DNA of 35,883 nucleotides from XYD12-FULL-36-8 sp041739035 (GTDB taxonomy: Bacteria > Bacteroidota > Ignavibacteria > Ignavibacteriales > Ignavibacteriaceae), in the NCBI GenBank assembly GCA_041739035.1, contig JBGSOQ010000178.1, positions 1 through 35,883 of the forward strand, in the 5' to 3' direction. The translations under genes and the position numbers were made by a program. The notes beneath the pieces are model-generated. The model searched no databases. It saw only the letters and a program-made list of their open reading frames with translations, and was not told the origin of the DNA. Positions 8,387-17,174 of the stretch are shown here, one piece after another; position 1 is the first letter of the stretch; every line of letters begins with the position of its first letter.

Positions 8387-10423
8387 TTATTTCACTGAAT
8401 AATTTATTTTTATTTCGTCAGTTACGTTAGTATTTTCTTGCGTTCCGATTGCTTTTAATGAATTGCTGCCTGCTACAAACTGAACCTGCCAGTTAAATTT
8501 TCGTTCTTTCTTACCAAGACTTTTTCCGTTTAAAAATAATTCAACTGATTCGCAATTTGAAAACACTTTAATAGTTTTCATTTCGGCTATAGCACCAATT
8601 TTTTCAGGCCAAGAATGGGATACGATATAAACCATTGGTTTTTCAGTCCACTTGCTTTGATATAAGTAAAAAACATCTTTCGGGCTTCGATCCCATGTAG
8701 CAAGTCCTTTTTGATTTATATGCTTAATGTTTCCTTGTTTTTCTTCTGAAGCAAAGTCAAACATGTTCCATACACATGCCCCGGCAATCCACGATCTGTC
8801 TTCTAGCTGTTCAAGCATTGATCGATGATACATAACTTGCCATTCCTCCGTGAAATCCGAAGGATCAGGAGTTTCTTTATGATAGCCTTTTTTTGAACCA
8901 GCACCGTATTCGGATATTAATGTCAATTGATTCGGATCTAGTGCTTTCTGCTCATCCATAAATTTTCCAAAGTCCTCAAATACTCCATAGTACCAGCCAA
9001 AATATCTATTCCATCCTCTGATATCTATAATTTTCAAAATACCTGTACCTAAATCTCTCATTTGAGCCTGAGTCGTATATCTGTTGGAATCTAATTTTTT
9101 TGCGAGTCCATTCAATTCTAAACATAAATCATAATTCCAGGAAAGATCATCTGGTGGTTGACTTCTCTCCGTCTCATTCATTAATCCCCATACAATTATT
9201 GACGGATGGTTGTAATGCTGCGTAATCATTTCATAAAGCATTTGCTTAGCGTTATTCTTAAAGTTCTCTCGTCCCACAGAAGTTACAACTGGTATTTCCT
9301 CCCACACGAGCAGACCAAGTGAATCACATGCATCAAGAACAGATTTATCCTGCTGGTAATGCGCCATACGTACAAAGTTGGCACCCATTGATTTGATCAT
9401 TATTATATCTTCAAGATGCTGTTCATTCGAAAGCGCCCATCCAAAACCCGCGCGGTCCTGATGACGATTCACTCCTTTCAACCTCAAATGTTTGCCATTC
9501 AGAAAAAAACCTTTCTCAGCATCAAACCTGAAAAACCGAAAACCGAACTTGTCCGTTACTTCATCTACTGTCTTTTCGTCAGATAGCAGTTCTGCTTTAA
9601 TTTTATATAGTACGGGATTGTCTGGATTCCACAACTTTGGTTTTTCTATAGTTGTAAAATCAAATTCATACTTTTCTTGATTGGTTGACGGATTAAATAT
9701 TTCTTGATTTTTTATTTCCAACAATTTCCCATTTGGATCGTATATTGAAAATCTAAGAGACAAATTTCGGAAGTTGGATTTATTGTTAAGTGAAGTAGAA
9801 ATTTTAACCTTTGCGACATTTGAAGAAACATCGGGAGTTTGAATTAATAATTGCTCAATAAAAACTTTATCAGTTTTAACGAGATAAACATCCCGATAGA
9901 TTCCGCCATACATTGTATAATCAGCTCTTTGAGGGGGAATATCATAATGATAGCTATTATCAACCTTAACAGAAATTAAATTGATGTCATTAAATTTGAC
10001 AAAATCTGTAATCTCAAATTTAAATTCAGAATAACCACCAATGTGCTTTCCAACAAATTTTCCATTAACATAAACTTCTGCAACAGCATTTGCCGCTTCA
10101 AAATGAATATGTATCCTTTTATTACTTTCAGCTTCATTTAGTTTGATCCACTTGCGGTACCACCCAGCTCCTCGATAATAGTAATAGGCGATATCCCAGC
10201 CATCATCAACCCCGCGTTTATCATATGAATCATCAACATTCCATGTGTGAGGAATGTTTACACGCTGCCAATCCTTCTCGTCAATATTTTGTTCAGTTGC
10301 GAATGGTATTTCTCCTTTATGAAATATCCATCCATTGTTGATGCATTCAATTGATCTCGTCTGTGTAATTATCGGAATTGCGGCAAGCAGAAAAATTACT
10401 ATTGTATTATATCTAATTCTCAT
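8387..10423 (-). CDS. Exported GH2 glycosidase (beta-galactosidase/beta-glucuronidase type)
   Basis: The 678-aa protein has a signal segment (about 1-22), a sugar-binding jelly roll (about 30-185), an Ig-like domain (190-298) and the catalytic TIM barrel (300-600), ending with an additional short beta domain. The acid/base is E417 in WGLMNETE and the nucleophile is E505 in ISEYG; the substrate loop GVNRHQDRAGFGWALS (317-332) is typical. NQK at 570-572 fits the NxK position used by glucuronidases to bind the carboxylate, but many family galactosidases carry a similar NDK there, so it is not decisive. It removes a terminal beta-linked sugar outside the cytoplasm. The next gene starts one base after its stop; the gene before it is 8 bp away. 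Confidence 0.85.
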   Translation of the reverse strand: MRIRYNTIVIFLLAAIPIITQTRSIECINNGWIFHKGEIPFATEQNIDEKDWQRVNIPHTWNVDDSYDKRGVDDGWDIAYYYYRGAGWYRKWIKLNEAESNKRIHIHFEAANAVAEVYVNGKFVGKHIGGYSEFKFEITDFVKFNDINLISVKVDNSYHYDIPPQRADYTMYGGIYRDVYLVKTDKVFIEQLLIQTPDVSSNVAKVKISTSLNNKSNFRNLSLRFSIYDPNGKLLEIKNQEIFNPSTNQEKYEFDFTTIEKPKLWNPDNPVLYKIKAELLSDEKTVDEVTDKFGFRFFRFDAEKGFFLNGKHLRLKGVNRHQDRAGFGWALSNEQHLEDIIMIKSMGANFVRMAHYQQDKSVLDACDSLGLLVWEEIPVVTSVGRENFKNNAKQMLYEMITQHYNHPSIIVWGLMNETERSQPPDDLSWNYDLCLELNGLAKKLDSNRYTTQAQMRDLGTGILKIIDIRGWNRYFGWYYGVFEDFGKFMDEQKALDPNQLTLISEYGAGSKKGYHKETPDPSDFTEEWQVMYHRSMLEQLEDRSWIAGACVWNMFDFASEEKQGNIKHINQKGLATWDRSPKDVFYLYQSKWTEKPMVYIVSHSWPEKIGAIAEMKTIKVFSNCESVELFLNGKSLGKKERKFNWQVQFVAGSNSLKAIGTQENTNVTDEIKINYSVK

Positions 10424-10431
10424 TGCATCCT

Positions 10432-10983
10432 CTAAGGTAAGTAGGGGGGATTGGTTGAGCCAATCCGCATAAATTTTGCTTCGTTATCTTTTAGATGGAA
10501 ACTGAATTTCATTTCCTTCCCCAAATACTTTTCAGGAATAGTGATGAATACATCCTGATCTTTATCAGCAGCAGTGAATAAAACCACTTCATCAGGCCGT
10601 CGAAAGCAAATTACAAAAGCATTAGACACAACATCAGTTAGAATATCTTTGTGAACGCGTGACCTAAAATTGCAATACTTCAAATCAGAACGATTGGTAA
10701 ATAAAATACCATTCCAAAACACGAATTGTACTTCACTGCCGCCTGCTTCAAATCCCTTTCCAGCAAACCATGTCCAATTAGGCGGAAGAATTGGATCAAG
10801 GGTTAATTGACCGTCTTGATATTCGAAACGCAAGTACTCAATTTCTTGGACATTTTCCCCTTCCATTTTCTTATTTGCACCTGAATCTGGAGAAATGAAC
10901 ACAGATTTATTTTCACTGCCTGCTCCAATAATTATGGGTAGAACCAAAAATGCAAGAACTAATTTTAATTTTTGTTTGAACAT
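10432..10983 (-). CDS. Small exported protein of unknown function
   Basis: This 183-aa protein has a hydrophobic N-terminal signal (about 1-24) and a beta-rich mature part with many aromatic residues (LPPNWTWFAGKGFEAGG, VQFVFWNGILF, FVICFRRPDEVVLF). I do not recognise the family. The secondary-structure feel is of a single beta-sandwich, which would fit a carbohydrate-binding or lid protein, but this is inference. It sits 2 bp after the aldo/keto reductase gene and 8 bp before the exported GH2 gene, so it belongs to the operon. It is not an antisense or overlap artefact: it fills its interval exactly and has the same spacing as its neighbours. Confidence 0.7.
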   Translation of the reverse strand: MFKQKLKLVLAFLVLPIIIGAGSENKSVFISPDSGANKKMEGENVQEIEYLRFEYQDGQLTLDPILPPNWTWFAGKGFEAGGSEVQFVFWNGILFTNRSDLKYCNFRSRVHKDILTDVVSNAFVICFRRPDEVVLFTAADKDQDVFITIPEKYLGKEMKFSFHLKDNEAKFMRIGSTNPPYLP

Positions 10984-10985
10984 AT

Positions 10986-11993
10986 TTACACCCCATCAAT
11001 AAAATATTTTTTATATAAAAAATTTATTTGTTCAATCTCTATTTCTTCAAGTTGGATTGAGCCTGCTGCGGCATTTTTTATTGCTTGTTCAACCGTTCTT
11101 GTTCCAAGTAAAACATGTGTTATACCAGGATATTCAAAAGTCCATGCTGCCGCTATTTGACTAATGTCTGCGTTATATCTTTCACAGATAGGCAGCCACT
11201 CGGTTAACATTTTATTTGTCTTCAAAATATTTTCGTTACTAAAAAGCGGATTTTGATTACGTACATCCCCGTTAGCAAATTTTTGACCCGCTTTAATTTT
11301 TCCGGTTAGTAAACCTTGTGCCAATGGAGAATAAGCAAGTAGGGCAAGGTTATTTTCTTTACAATATTTAATCTTTCCCGCTTTTTCATTATCACGCTGA
11401 AATAAATTAAATTTTTCCTGGGCAGATTGAATAACACCATATTGTTTCATCTGCTCAACCGTAGCATTTGAGACTCCAATCGCACGAATTTTTCCTTCCT
11501 CTTTTAACTCAGTAAGTTCTGCCATCGTATCTTCAATAGGCGTTGTTGAATCCTGCCAATGCGTTTGATAAAGATCGATGTAGTCGGTCTGCAATCTTCT
11601 TAAACTAAGTTCTATCTCCAATCGAATAGATTTTGGATTCAAGTATTTATAAACCGATGTTTCGGTTTTTTCTTTTGAAACTCCGAAGTTGGTACCATAA
11701 AAGTGGAGTTCTCCTTTGGATTCCTGCAGATCCCAACGCAATCCGCATTTAGTTGCAATAATTACATCACTTCTTTTTTCTCTCACCGCTTTCCCTATGA
11801 TTTCCTCTGATAAACCGTAACCGTAAATTGGTGCAGTATCAATAAAGTTCATACCATTATCAATTGCAGCATGAATAGCTTCAATCGAGATTTTTTCATC
11901 GGCTCCACCCCACATCCAGCCACCGATTGCCCAAGCACCAAATGCAACTACTGGAGCTTTAATACCCGAATTTCCAATTTCTCTGTACTTCAT
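10986..11993 (-). CDS. Aldo/keto reductase
   Basis: A 335-aa cytoplasmic NADPH-dependent reductase of the AKR fold. The catalytic tetrad is visible: D52 (NFIDTAPIYG), Y57, K82 (ATKCG) and H145 (YQTHWQ). The nucleotide-binding C-terminal part contains YSPLAQGLLTGKI and the late GTRTVEQAIKN segment. Such enzymes reduce sugar aldehydes or ketones or work in reverse as sugar dehydrogenases. Its place in a glycan locus suggests interconversion of a released sugar (for example a uronate, or a 3-keto sugar linked to the DUF1080 protein), but the substrate is unassigned. The gene starts 61 bp after the NagB-type gene. Confidence 0.87.
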   Translation of the reverse strand: MKYREIGNSGIKAPVVAFGAWAIGGWMWGGADEKISIEAIHAAIDNGMNFIDTAPIYGYGLSEEIIGKAVREKRSDVIIATKCGLRWDLQESKGELHFYGTNFGVSKEKTETSVYKYLNPKSIRLEIELSLRRLQTDYIDLYQTHWQDSTTPIEDTMAELTELKEEGKIRAIGVSNATVEQMKQYGVIQSAQEKFNLFQRDNEKAGKIKYCKENNLALLAYSPLAQGLLTGKIKAGQKFANGDVRNQNPLFSNENILKTNKMLTEWLPICERYNADISQIAAAWTFEYPGITHVLLGTRTVEQAIKNAAAGSIQLEEIEIEQINFLYKKYFIDGV

Positions 11994-12054
11994 TCAGTTA
12001 CCTGATTATAAAAATTCAATATCTTTTTTAAATTTTTAAAGATTCTTACTCTGC

Positions 12055-12786
12055 TCATTTTTTTAATTGTGAAGCGCTATCCTCGTCTAAAAACAGACAG
12101 ATGTCTTTGTGCAATCTTAAAATGGATGCCGGTATGTCTGGAGAAATGTCTTCATATAAAGTTCTTCTCACAGCTTCTGCTTTTCTACCATCAAGAACAG
12201 TGCAGATAATAGACCTCGACTTCATGATTTGTTTGATTGACATACTAATGGCAGATTTGGGAACACTTTCGATATCAGAAAACCATCCTTCTCCCAATTG
12301 CTGCAAACGGCACTTATCATCGAGCTGAACGGTTATATATGGCTTTTCAATTTCAAAATCTACGGGAGGGTCGTTGAAGGCAAGATGTCCATTCTCACCA
12401 ATACCTATAAATGCAACATCAATGGGATGCTGCTCTATTATTTTACTTAATCTATCACATTCACTTACTGGTTCAGCATTTCCATTAATAAAAAAGAAGT
12501 TATTAACCTTTACTTTTTCTGAAAATCTTTCTTTCAAATATCTCCTAAACGAAGCTGGATGTGATTCACTCAGACCAATATATTCATCTAAATGAAAACA
12601 AGTAACCTTACTCCAATCTAAATTTTCTTTTACCAGGTTTCCGAGCATCTCAAACTGTGATGCACCGGTAGCTAAAATTATATTTGCTTTATCTCTGAGA
12701 TTTATTGCATCGCGGATTTTATCAGCACCAATTTTTGCAGCTATTGATCCTAATTCTGATTTCGAATCTTTAATTATAATTTTCAT
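12055..12786 (-). CDS. nagB: Glucosamine-6-phosphate deaminase (NagB-type)
   Basis: The 243-aa protein matches the NagB/6-phosphogluconolactonase fold. Motifs are ATGASQ (39-44, phosphate loop), HLDEYIGL (65-72, with D67 corresponding to the proton-transfer Asp) and GIGENGHLAFNDPP (128-141, with H134). NagB converts glucosamine 6-phosphate to fructose 6-phosphate and ammonia in the cytoplasm. In the E. coli enzyme the active loop reads NDGHIAFNE; here it is ENGHLAFND, a variation found in other bacterial NagB-like proteins. Its presence is the strongest hint that N-acetylhexosamine is one of the sugars released by the locus. No NagA deacetylase is seen here. A galactosamine-6-phosphate deaminase role cannot be excluded. 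Confidence 0.8.
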   Translation of the reverse strand: MKIIIKDSKSELGSIAAKIGADKIRDAINLRDKANIILATGASQFEMLGNLVKENLDWSKVTCFHLDEYIGLSESHPASFRRYLKERFSEKVKVNNFFFINGNAEPVSECDRLSKIIEQHPIDVAFIGIGENGHLAFNDPPVDFEIEKPYITVQLDDKCRLQQLGEGWFSDIESVPKSAISMSIKQIMKSRSIICTVLDGRKAEAVRRTLYEDISPDIPASILRLHKDICLFLDEDSASQLKK

Positions 12787-12917
12787 GGTAATAATTCCAT
12801 ATTCTTTTATTGATTATTAATCATATTTTCCCGAAACCTACATTATTCCGCCTGCAATATGTCTCATGAAATAGTTATAAATATTGTTTTCTTCATATCT
12901 ATTTCACAAAGAAATAA

Positions 12918-15371
12918 TCAATTAATCTTTTCAATGTTAATGCTGAATAGGTACTCACCTTTTATTTTTACACTTACTCTCGTACCTTCATTTTTATTTT
13001 CAAACTGCTTTTCAGAAACAACATTTTTGAATTCATCAAACACTTTCAGTAAATACTGACCTTTCTGTAAATTCCATAAACGGATTGTCGGTTCGATGTC
13101 CTCAGAGGAGTGATAAAACATTAAAAGACTAATCTTCTTTGGACTTATAAAAGTTACTAAAGGAGTTAGTTTTACATCTGTATTCTCATATGTTATCCAA
13201 AGAAAAGGTGACTCAAGTTCATAGCTATCATTACCTGTCAGCATACCTTTCAGTGTTATTATGTCTGATGTTCTTACTCTATCAGTATGAATTACCTCAC
13301 TGGTTCTTAGCGGAGTATTAAATCGTACATCATCAAGCAACCGATGAAGTCCCTCGTGCAAATGCTTTTCGTCACCTGTTAGTAAAAATTTCGAATAAGG
13401 ATTGCCGTAAGTGGTGATTAGGTTGTCAAATGAACCATCACTAGTGAATAATCTGTATTGTAAAACAGTGTTCCAAAAATTATGATCCTTAGTAAGAATT
13501 TTAGCTGCCCAAGCTGATGATCCTTCCGGAGGTGATTCTACATTTTGGTTCTTTGCTATTAAACGCAGAGTATACCACAGTGGATAAAGAAGTTTTTTAT
13601 CTTTATGAGTTAAATAACTGAATAGTAATTGGTCGTAAAAGCTGACACCTCCGCTTTCCTTCCAATCATAATACGTCCAGTACATATCGGCATCATACCA
13701 ATTTACACCATCACCATTAAATTGTTCATCCGTCCCGCGAACCGAAGAAGGAAACGCACCTGAAGGCTTGCCTTTATCTGTGCGCATTGCCATATCACAC
13801 CAAGCAGATGACCACTCATACAAAGCATCTTTGACCATCTGATCGTTAGTTTTCCATGCATAAAATCGTACTGCTTTAGCTGCACGTGTGTTCATTGCGA
13901 GATCTCTGTCTTTCGGGGGATTGGTAACAACTTGTGTTGAACTAAACCATGAGGATTTAAAGAATCTTCTTCCTTTGCTATTCTTGAATGTCCATAAGTT
14001 CAAGAAATATTCTGCAGAGGGCTTCAAAAATTTATCTGCTGCATTCTCAGTAAAATATACCATTTCCGGGAAGGCATCAGAAATAAATTCTGCAGAGTGT
14101 TCTACATCAATTGGATTCTTGGAATAACCCTTATAAACTTTGGGATTTGACCAAACGGCTTTGGCAAGTTTTTTCCATCCTCTCATAGTATTTTCATCGC
14201 CGAAAGCTGCGAGAGTAGACCACCATCTAAGAAGTTCGACATCGTCATCAATCTTACCACCCAGCTCGCCGTTTTCAGCTTGGCGTTCATTAACCCACCA
14301 ATCAATCTCAGACGAGAGTCTTGCAATTGCTTCCCGCTGCATCTTTGACCATCTTGGTGCATTTGGTGATATATATATTGAGTCAATAGCGCCAGGCAGA
14401 TTAATTTTTTCACCAGCATACATTCGAATTAGTTCGTCGTTTGGATAATGATTAAGAAGGTAATCAATATCATTCATTGCCCCTGAGTATTCATCTTTCC
14501 CTCCTCGTTCTTTATTCAACCACCAAAGAACACGCCCTCGTATCCACCTGGCATTTTCGCCGATATAACTGGAAGCTATTTTATCATCAATAATTCCATC
14601 AAGTAGCATTACACACTGGTGTAACCGAGCGAAAATGCTCAAGCCATAAATTTTATTCCCTTTCTCCCAGCCGATTTCATTAAATAAATCAATGGAAGTT
14701 TTATATGAAGAAAGGATGTAACTCCAATAAGCATTATAGTTATCATCACCATCAATCGCACTGATTGATTTATTAATAAGATTAGAGTCATTGATGAATT
14801 TATAACTTCCAATCGATGATAATGATTTTTTAAGTTCCGTGTCAGGCTTTAAATTCAAATTATTATTATTAAATATTTTCAGAGCAAGAATCCTAATAGA
14901 ATCTTTTATTCCAATATATTTGAAATTTATTTCGCCGCCATTAGAAGTTACATCCGTAACGATTACTCTAAAAATTTCCTGTATATTTTCCCTTGGCTCT
15001 GCTGGTGGAGCAAAAGATTGCCAATTGAATTTTTGTTCTTCATTATTAACAAAAAGTTTTAGGTAGATCGAATCGGTTAATCCTGCTTCCAGAAATGAGA
15101 AAACTTTATACTCCCCGGCAGGTAATGATATATTTAATTCAAACTCTGGTGTTCGAATTCCCCCAAGTAAGTAATTTTGTCTTATCTTTATGTTTGAATC
15201 TTGGGTGAAATACTCAAGAGACTTTGTTTTTAATTCTATCGAGTAATTTTCACTTTTTAATATTTTGTTGCCAAATTCTATGGTGTTGTAATCATTTTTT
15301 TTACTACACCCGCTAGAAAGAAAAAATAAAACTGTACTAATAATCAATATTTGAGAATTATTAATTTTCAT
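12918..15371 (-). CDS. Large lipoprotein of unknown family, probable alpha/alpha-toroid glycan enzyme
   Basis: An 817-aa protein with a lipoprotein signal (LSSGC, Cys22). An N-terminal region (about 30-190) looks like a beta-rich sugar-binding domain. Residues about 250-680 are helical with repeated Trp/Tyr/Asp-rich segments such as RWIRGRVLWWL, EIDWWVNERQ, KIDDDVELLRWW, GVNWYDADMYWTYYDW, the style of (alpha/alpha) toroid lyases and hydrolases. The last 100 residues are beta-rich. I cannot place it in a named polysaccharide lyase or hydrolase family, and the usual lyase motifs for hyaluronan or chondroitin lyases are not visible. It lies between the GH105-like gene (80-bp gap) and the NagB-type gene (131-bp gap), which points to glycan depolymerisation at the cell surface or in the periplasm. 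Confidence 0.6.
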   Translation of the reverse strand: MKINNSQILIISTVLFFLSSGCSKKNDYNTIEFGNKILKSENYSIELKTKSLEYFTQDSNIKIRQNYLLGGIRTPEFELNISLPAGEYKVFSFLEAGLTDSIYLKLFVNNEEQKFNWQSFAPPAEPRENIQEIFRVIVTDVTSNGGEINFKYIGIKDSIRILALKIFNNNNLNLKPDTELKKSLSSIGSYKFINDSNLINKSISAIDGDDNYNAYWSYILSSYKTSIDLFNEIGWEKGNKIYGLSIFARLHQCVMLLDGIIDDKIASSYIGENARWIRGRVLWWLNKERGGKDEYSGAMNDIDYLLNHYPNDELIRMYAGEKINLPGAIDSIYISPNAPRWSKMQREAIARLSSEIDWWVNERQAENGELGGKIDDDVELLRWWSTLAAFGDENTMRGWKKLAKAVWSNPKVYKGYSKNPIDVEHSAEFISDAFPEMVYFTENAADKFLKPSAEYFLNLWTFKNSKGRRFFKSSWFSSTQVVTNPPKDRDLAMNTRAAKAVRFYAWKTNDQMVKDALYEWSSAWCDMAMRTDKGKPSGAFPSSVRGTDEQFNGDGVNWYDADMYWTYYDWKESGGVSFYDQLLFSYLTHKDKKLLYPLWYTLRLIAKNQNVESPPEGSSAWAAKILTKDHNFWNTVLQYRLFTSDGSFDNLITTYGNPYSKFLLTGDEKHLHEGLHRLLDDVRFNTPLRTSEVIHTDRVRTSDIITLKGMLTGNDSYELESPFLWITYENTDVKLTPLVTFISPKKISLLMFYHSSEDIEPTIRLWNLQKGQYLLKVFDEFKNVVSEKQFENKNEGTRVSVKIKGEYLFSINIEKIN

Positions 15372-15451
15372 ATTTTCAAACCTTTAAATTTATAAACAAT
15401 GGTTACGCTAGTCCTACAAAGTGAGAGGATAGTAACTCTCTTCGGTTCACA

Positions 15452-17122
15452 TCAATCATCTAAATTCATAAGTTTTTGTACCTCAACAGCAGCTATTATC
15501 ACGGCACCTAATCCCCTTGGATCATTATCAAATCTATCCCGCTTAAAATAGAATTCTTCATCTTGACCAATTCCGGTTCCACGACAAATATCTTTCACAA
15601 TGCCGCTCTCAATTTTTTCTTCGATCCCTTGCCAACCTTTGATTGCGATTTCATCGTAATTCTTTGGAAGCCAGCCATTCAAAACTCCGCGCGCAATTGC
15701 TAAAGTAAACATTGCTGTACCCGATGTTTCTTCAAATGATTTGGAATTTGTAAGAACTTGATGCCATCTGCCTTTTGAATTTTGATATTTAAGGATTCCA
15801 TTTACAGATCTAAGATAGATATCAAAAACTTTTTGATATCCCGGATTATCATCAGGAATAAATAACAAGGCATCGGAAAGAGTCCAAAGTATCCAACCAT
15901 TTGAGCGGCTCCAAGCTACCGCTGACTGCTCATTAGTATCATCGAAGTAAGCATGTTTATGGAGCTGTAGGTTCTCATCCCATAAGTAATGATGAAATTT
16001 CTCTATTTGATGAATGCAGTCATTTAAAATTTTTTGCTCTTTAGATAATTCATATTGCCTGAATAGTAATTGCAAAGCCATGAACAAATCATCAGACCAA
16101 ATTGTCCACTTTCTGGGTTCAGGTCTGCATAGAGTTCCATCCTCTAAACGATTCTGCTCATTCAAAACATAATTTGACATCTCATTGACGAGAGGTAGAT
16201 ATTTATCGTTTTTTGTTATTGAATAAATTTCCACAAACGGAAGAGCCGGTGCACCTGTATCATCCAACATTCCTTTGCGAAACATTCTATAATTTGCACA
16301 ACGGAGGGCATGCTGAATTTCATATTGATATTTTAGCTTGGCGTAATTTTTCAAGGTGAAATCACAAAATTCCTTTATATAATTCAAGACATTTTCGTTT
16401 GGGGAATATTTATAAAACTCTATCATTCCGAGCATTGCAGCACCGTTCGAGTAAGTCCATTCTACATGAGTTTCGCGTGAATATGCCCTATTTTCTGGAT
16501 TTACAAATACATATTGATTAGGCAGGATTTGTTTTTCCCAGGACAGTTTTGAAAATATTTTTTTAAGATCGGTGATCGAATTAATTCGCAGATTAGATCT
16601 ATCAGTTGCGTAATGCCATATATCAAAAGTAGAAATGGTTTTTGTCTCAGCTTCTGTTATCTCCTTTAAAAAAACTTTTACTGGATAATTGCTTATTACC
16701 GCAATTTCGTTTGTACCGCTAAAAAGTGTTAATGAGAAGTAAGTTTGGAATTCAAATACATTGTAGCCAACTTCCTTCCACTGAAATTCTGTTGCATTAT
16801 TATTTTCGAACGCCAATTCATTATTTAGAAAAATTCTAAACGGTTTATCATAGCTAAATCCAAAATAAAGTGTGGTGTCTTTCTCTACCTCAATTTGATT
16901 TTTAGCAAAATAATTTTCAAAATCATTTGAACTAAACTGAAGCCCAAAATCAATAATCTGCAAGCCTTCCACGGGTATGTAATTAGACAACTTCAATTCA
17001 AATTTCGAATCTGATATTACTTTATTACAAATCTTCTCAGCTCCATCAATCGGCGACTTACTGCAAGATGCCAAGGTCAGAAGTACACAAAAACCTATTA
17101 CACCTATTAATTTTTTATTCAT
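15452..17122 (-). CDS. GH105-like unsaturated uronyl hydrolase lipoprotein
   Basis: The 556-aa product is a predicted lipoprotein (LTLASC, Cys20) with an extra N-terminal beta domain (about 35-160) ahead of a catalytic (alpha/alpha)6 barrel (175-545). Family features are LDDTGAPAL (286-294), WSDDLFMAL (342-350, with the presumed catalytic Asp), WSRSNGWILW (404-413), WHQVL (453-457) and ETSGTAMF (465-472). GH105 and GH88 enzymes hydrate the 4,5-unsaturated uronic acid left at the non-reducing end by polysaccharide lyases, which releases it as a keto sugar. Its presence suggests that a lyase acts upstream. The N-terminal domain is unusual compared with the single-domain YteR type. It follows the GH20 gene after 52 bp. 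Confidence 0.72.
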   Translation of the reverse strand: MNKKLIGVIGFCVLLTLASCSKSPIDGAEKICNKVISDSKFELKLSNYIPVEGLQIIDFGLQFSSNDFENYFAKNQIEVEKDTTLYFGFSYDKPFRIFLNNELAFENNNATEFQWKEVGYNVFEFQTYFSLTLFSGTNEIAVISNYPVKVFLKEITEAETKTISTFDIWHYATDRSNLRINSITDLKKIFSKLSWEKQILPNQYVFVNPENRAYSRETHVEWTYSNGAAMLGMIEFYKYSPNENVLNYIKEFCDFTLKNYAKLKYQYEIQHALRCANYRMFRKGMLDDTGAPALPFVEIYSITKNDKYLPLVNEMSNYVLNEQNRLEDGTLCRPEPRKWTIWSDDLFMALQLLFRQYELSKEQKILNDCIHQIEKFHHYLWDENLQLHKHAYFDDTNEQSAVAWSRSNGWILWTLSDALLFIPDDNPGYQKVFDIYLRSVNGILKYQNSKGRWHQVLTNSKSFEETSGTAMFTLAIARGVLNGWLPKNYDEIAIKGWQGIEEKIESGIVKDICRGTGIGQDEEFYFKRDRFDNDPRGLGAVIIAAVEVQKLMNLDD

Positions 17123-17174
17123 CTATTTTTCTTGAGCAAGTTATTTATCCAGCACACTGTGGATAGTTTAATTT

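Noticed and set aside
8387..10423. NxK motif as proof that the exported GH2 is a glucuronidase
   Set aside because: Related GH2 galactosidases carry NDK or similar residues at this place, so the motif alone does not decide; the rest of this sequence lacks the UidA-like features of the cytoplasmic enzyme.
15415..15450. GAGAG/CTCTC hairpin upstream of the 3' end of the GH105-like gene
   Set aside because: The stem is 5 bp with an 8-nt loop and no T-tract, so it is not a credible terminator.
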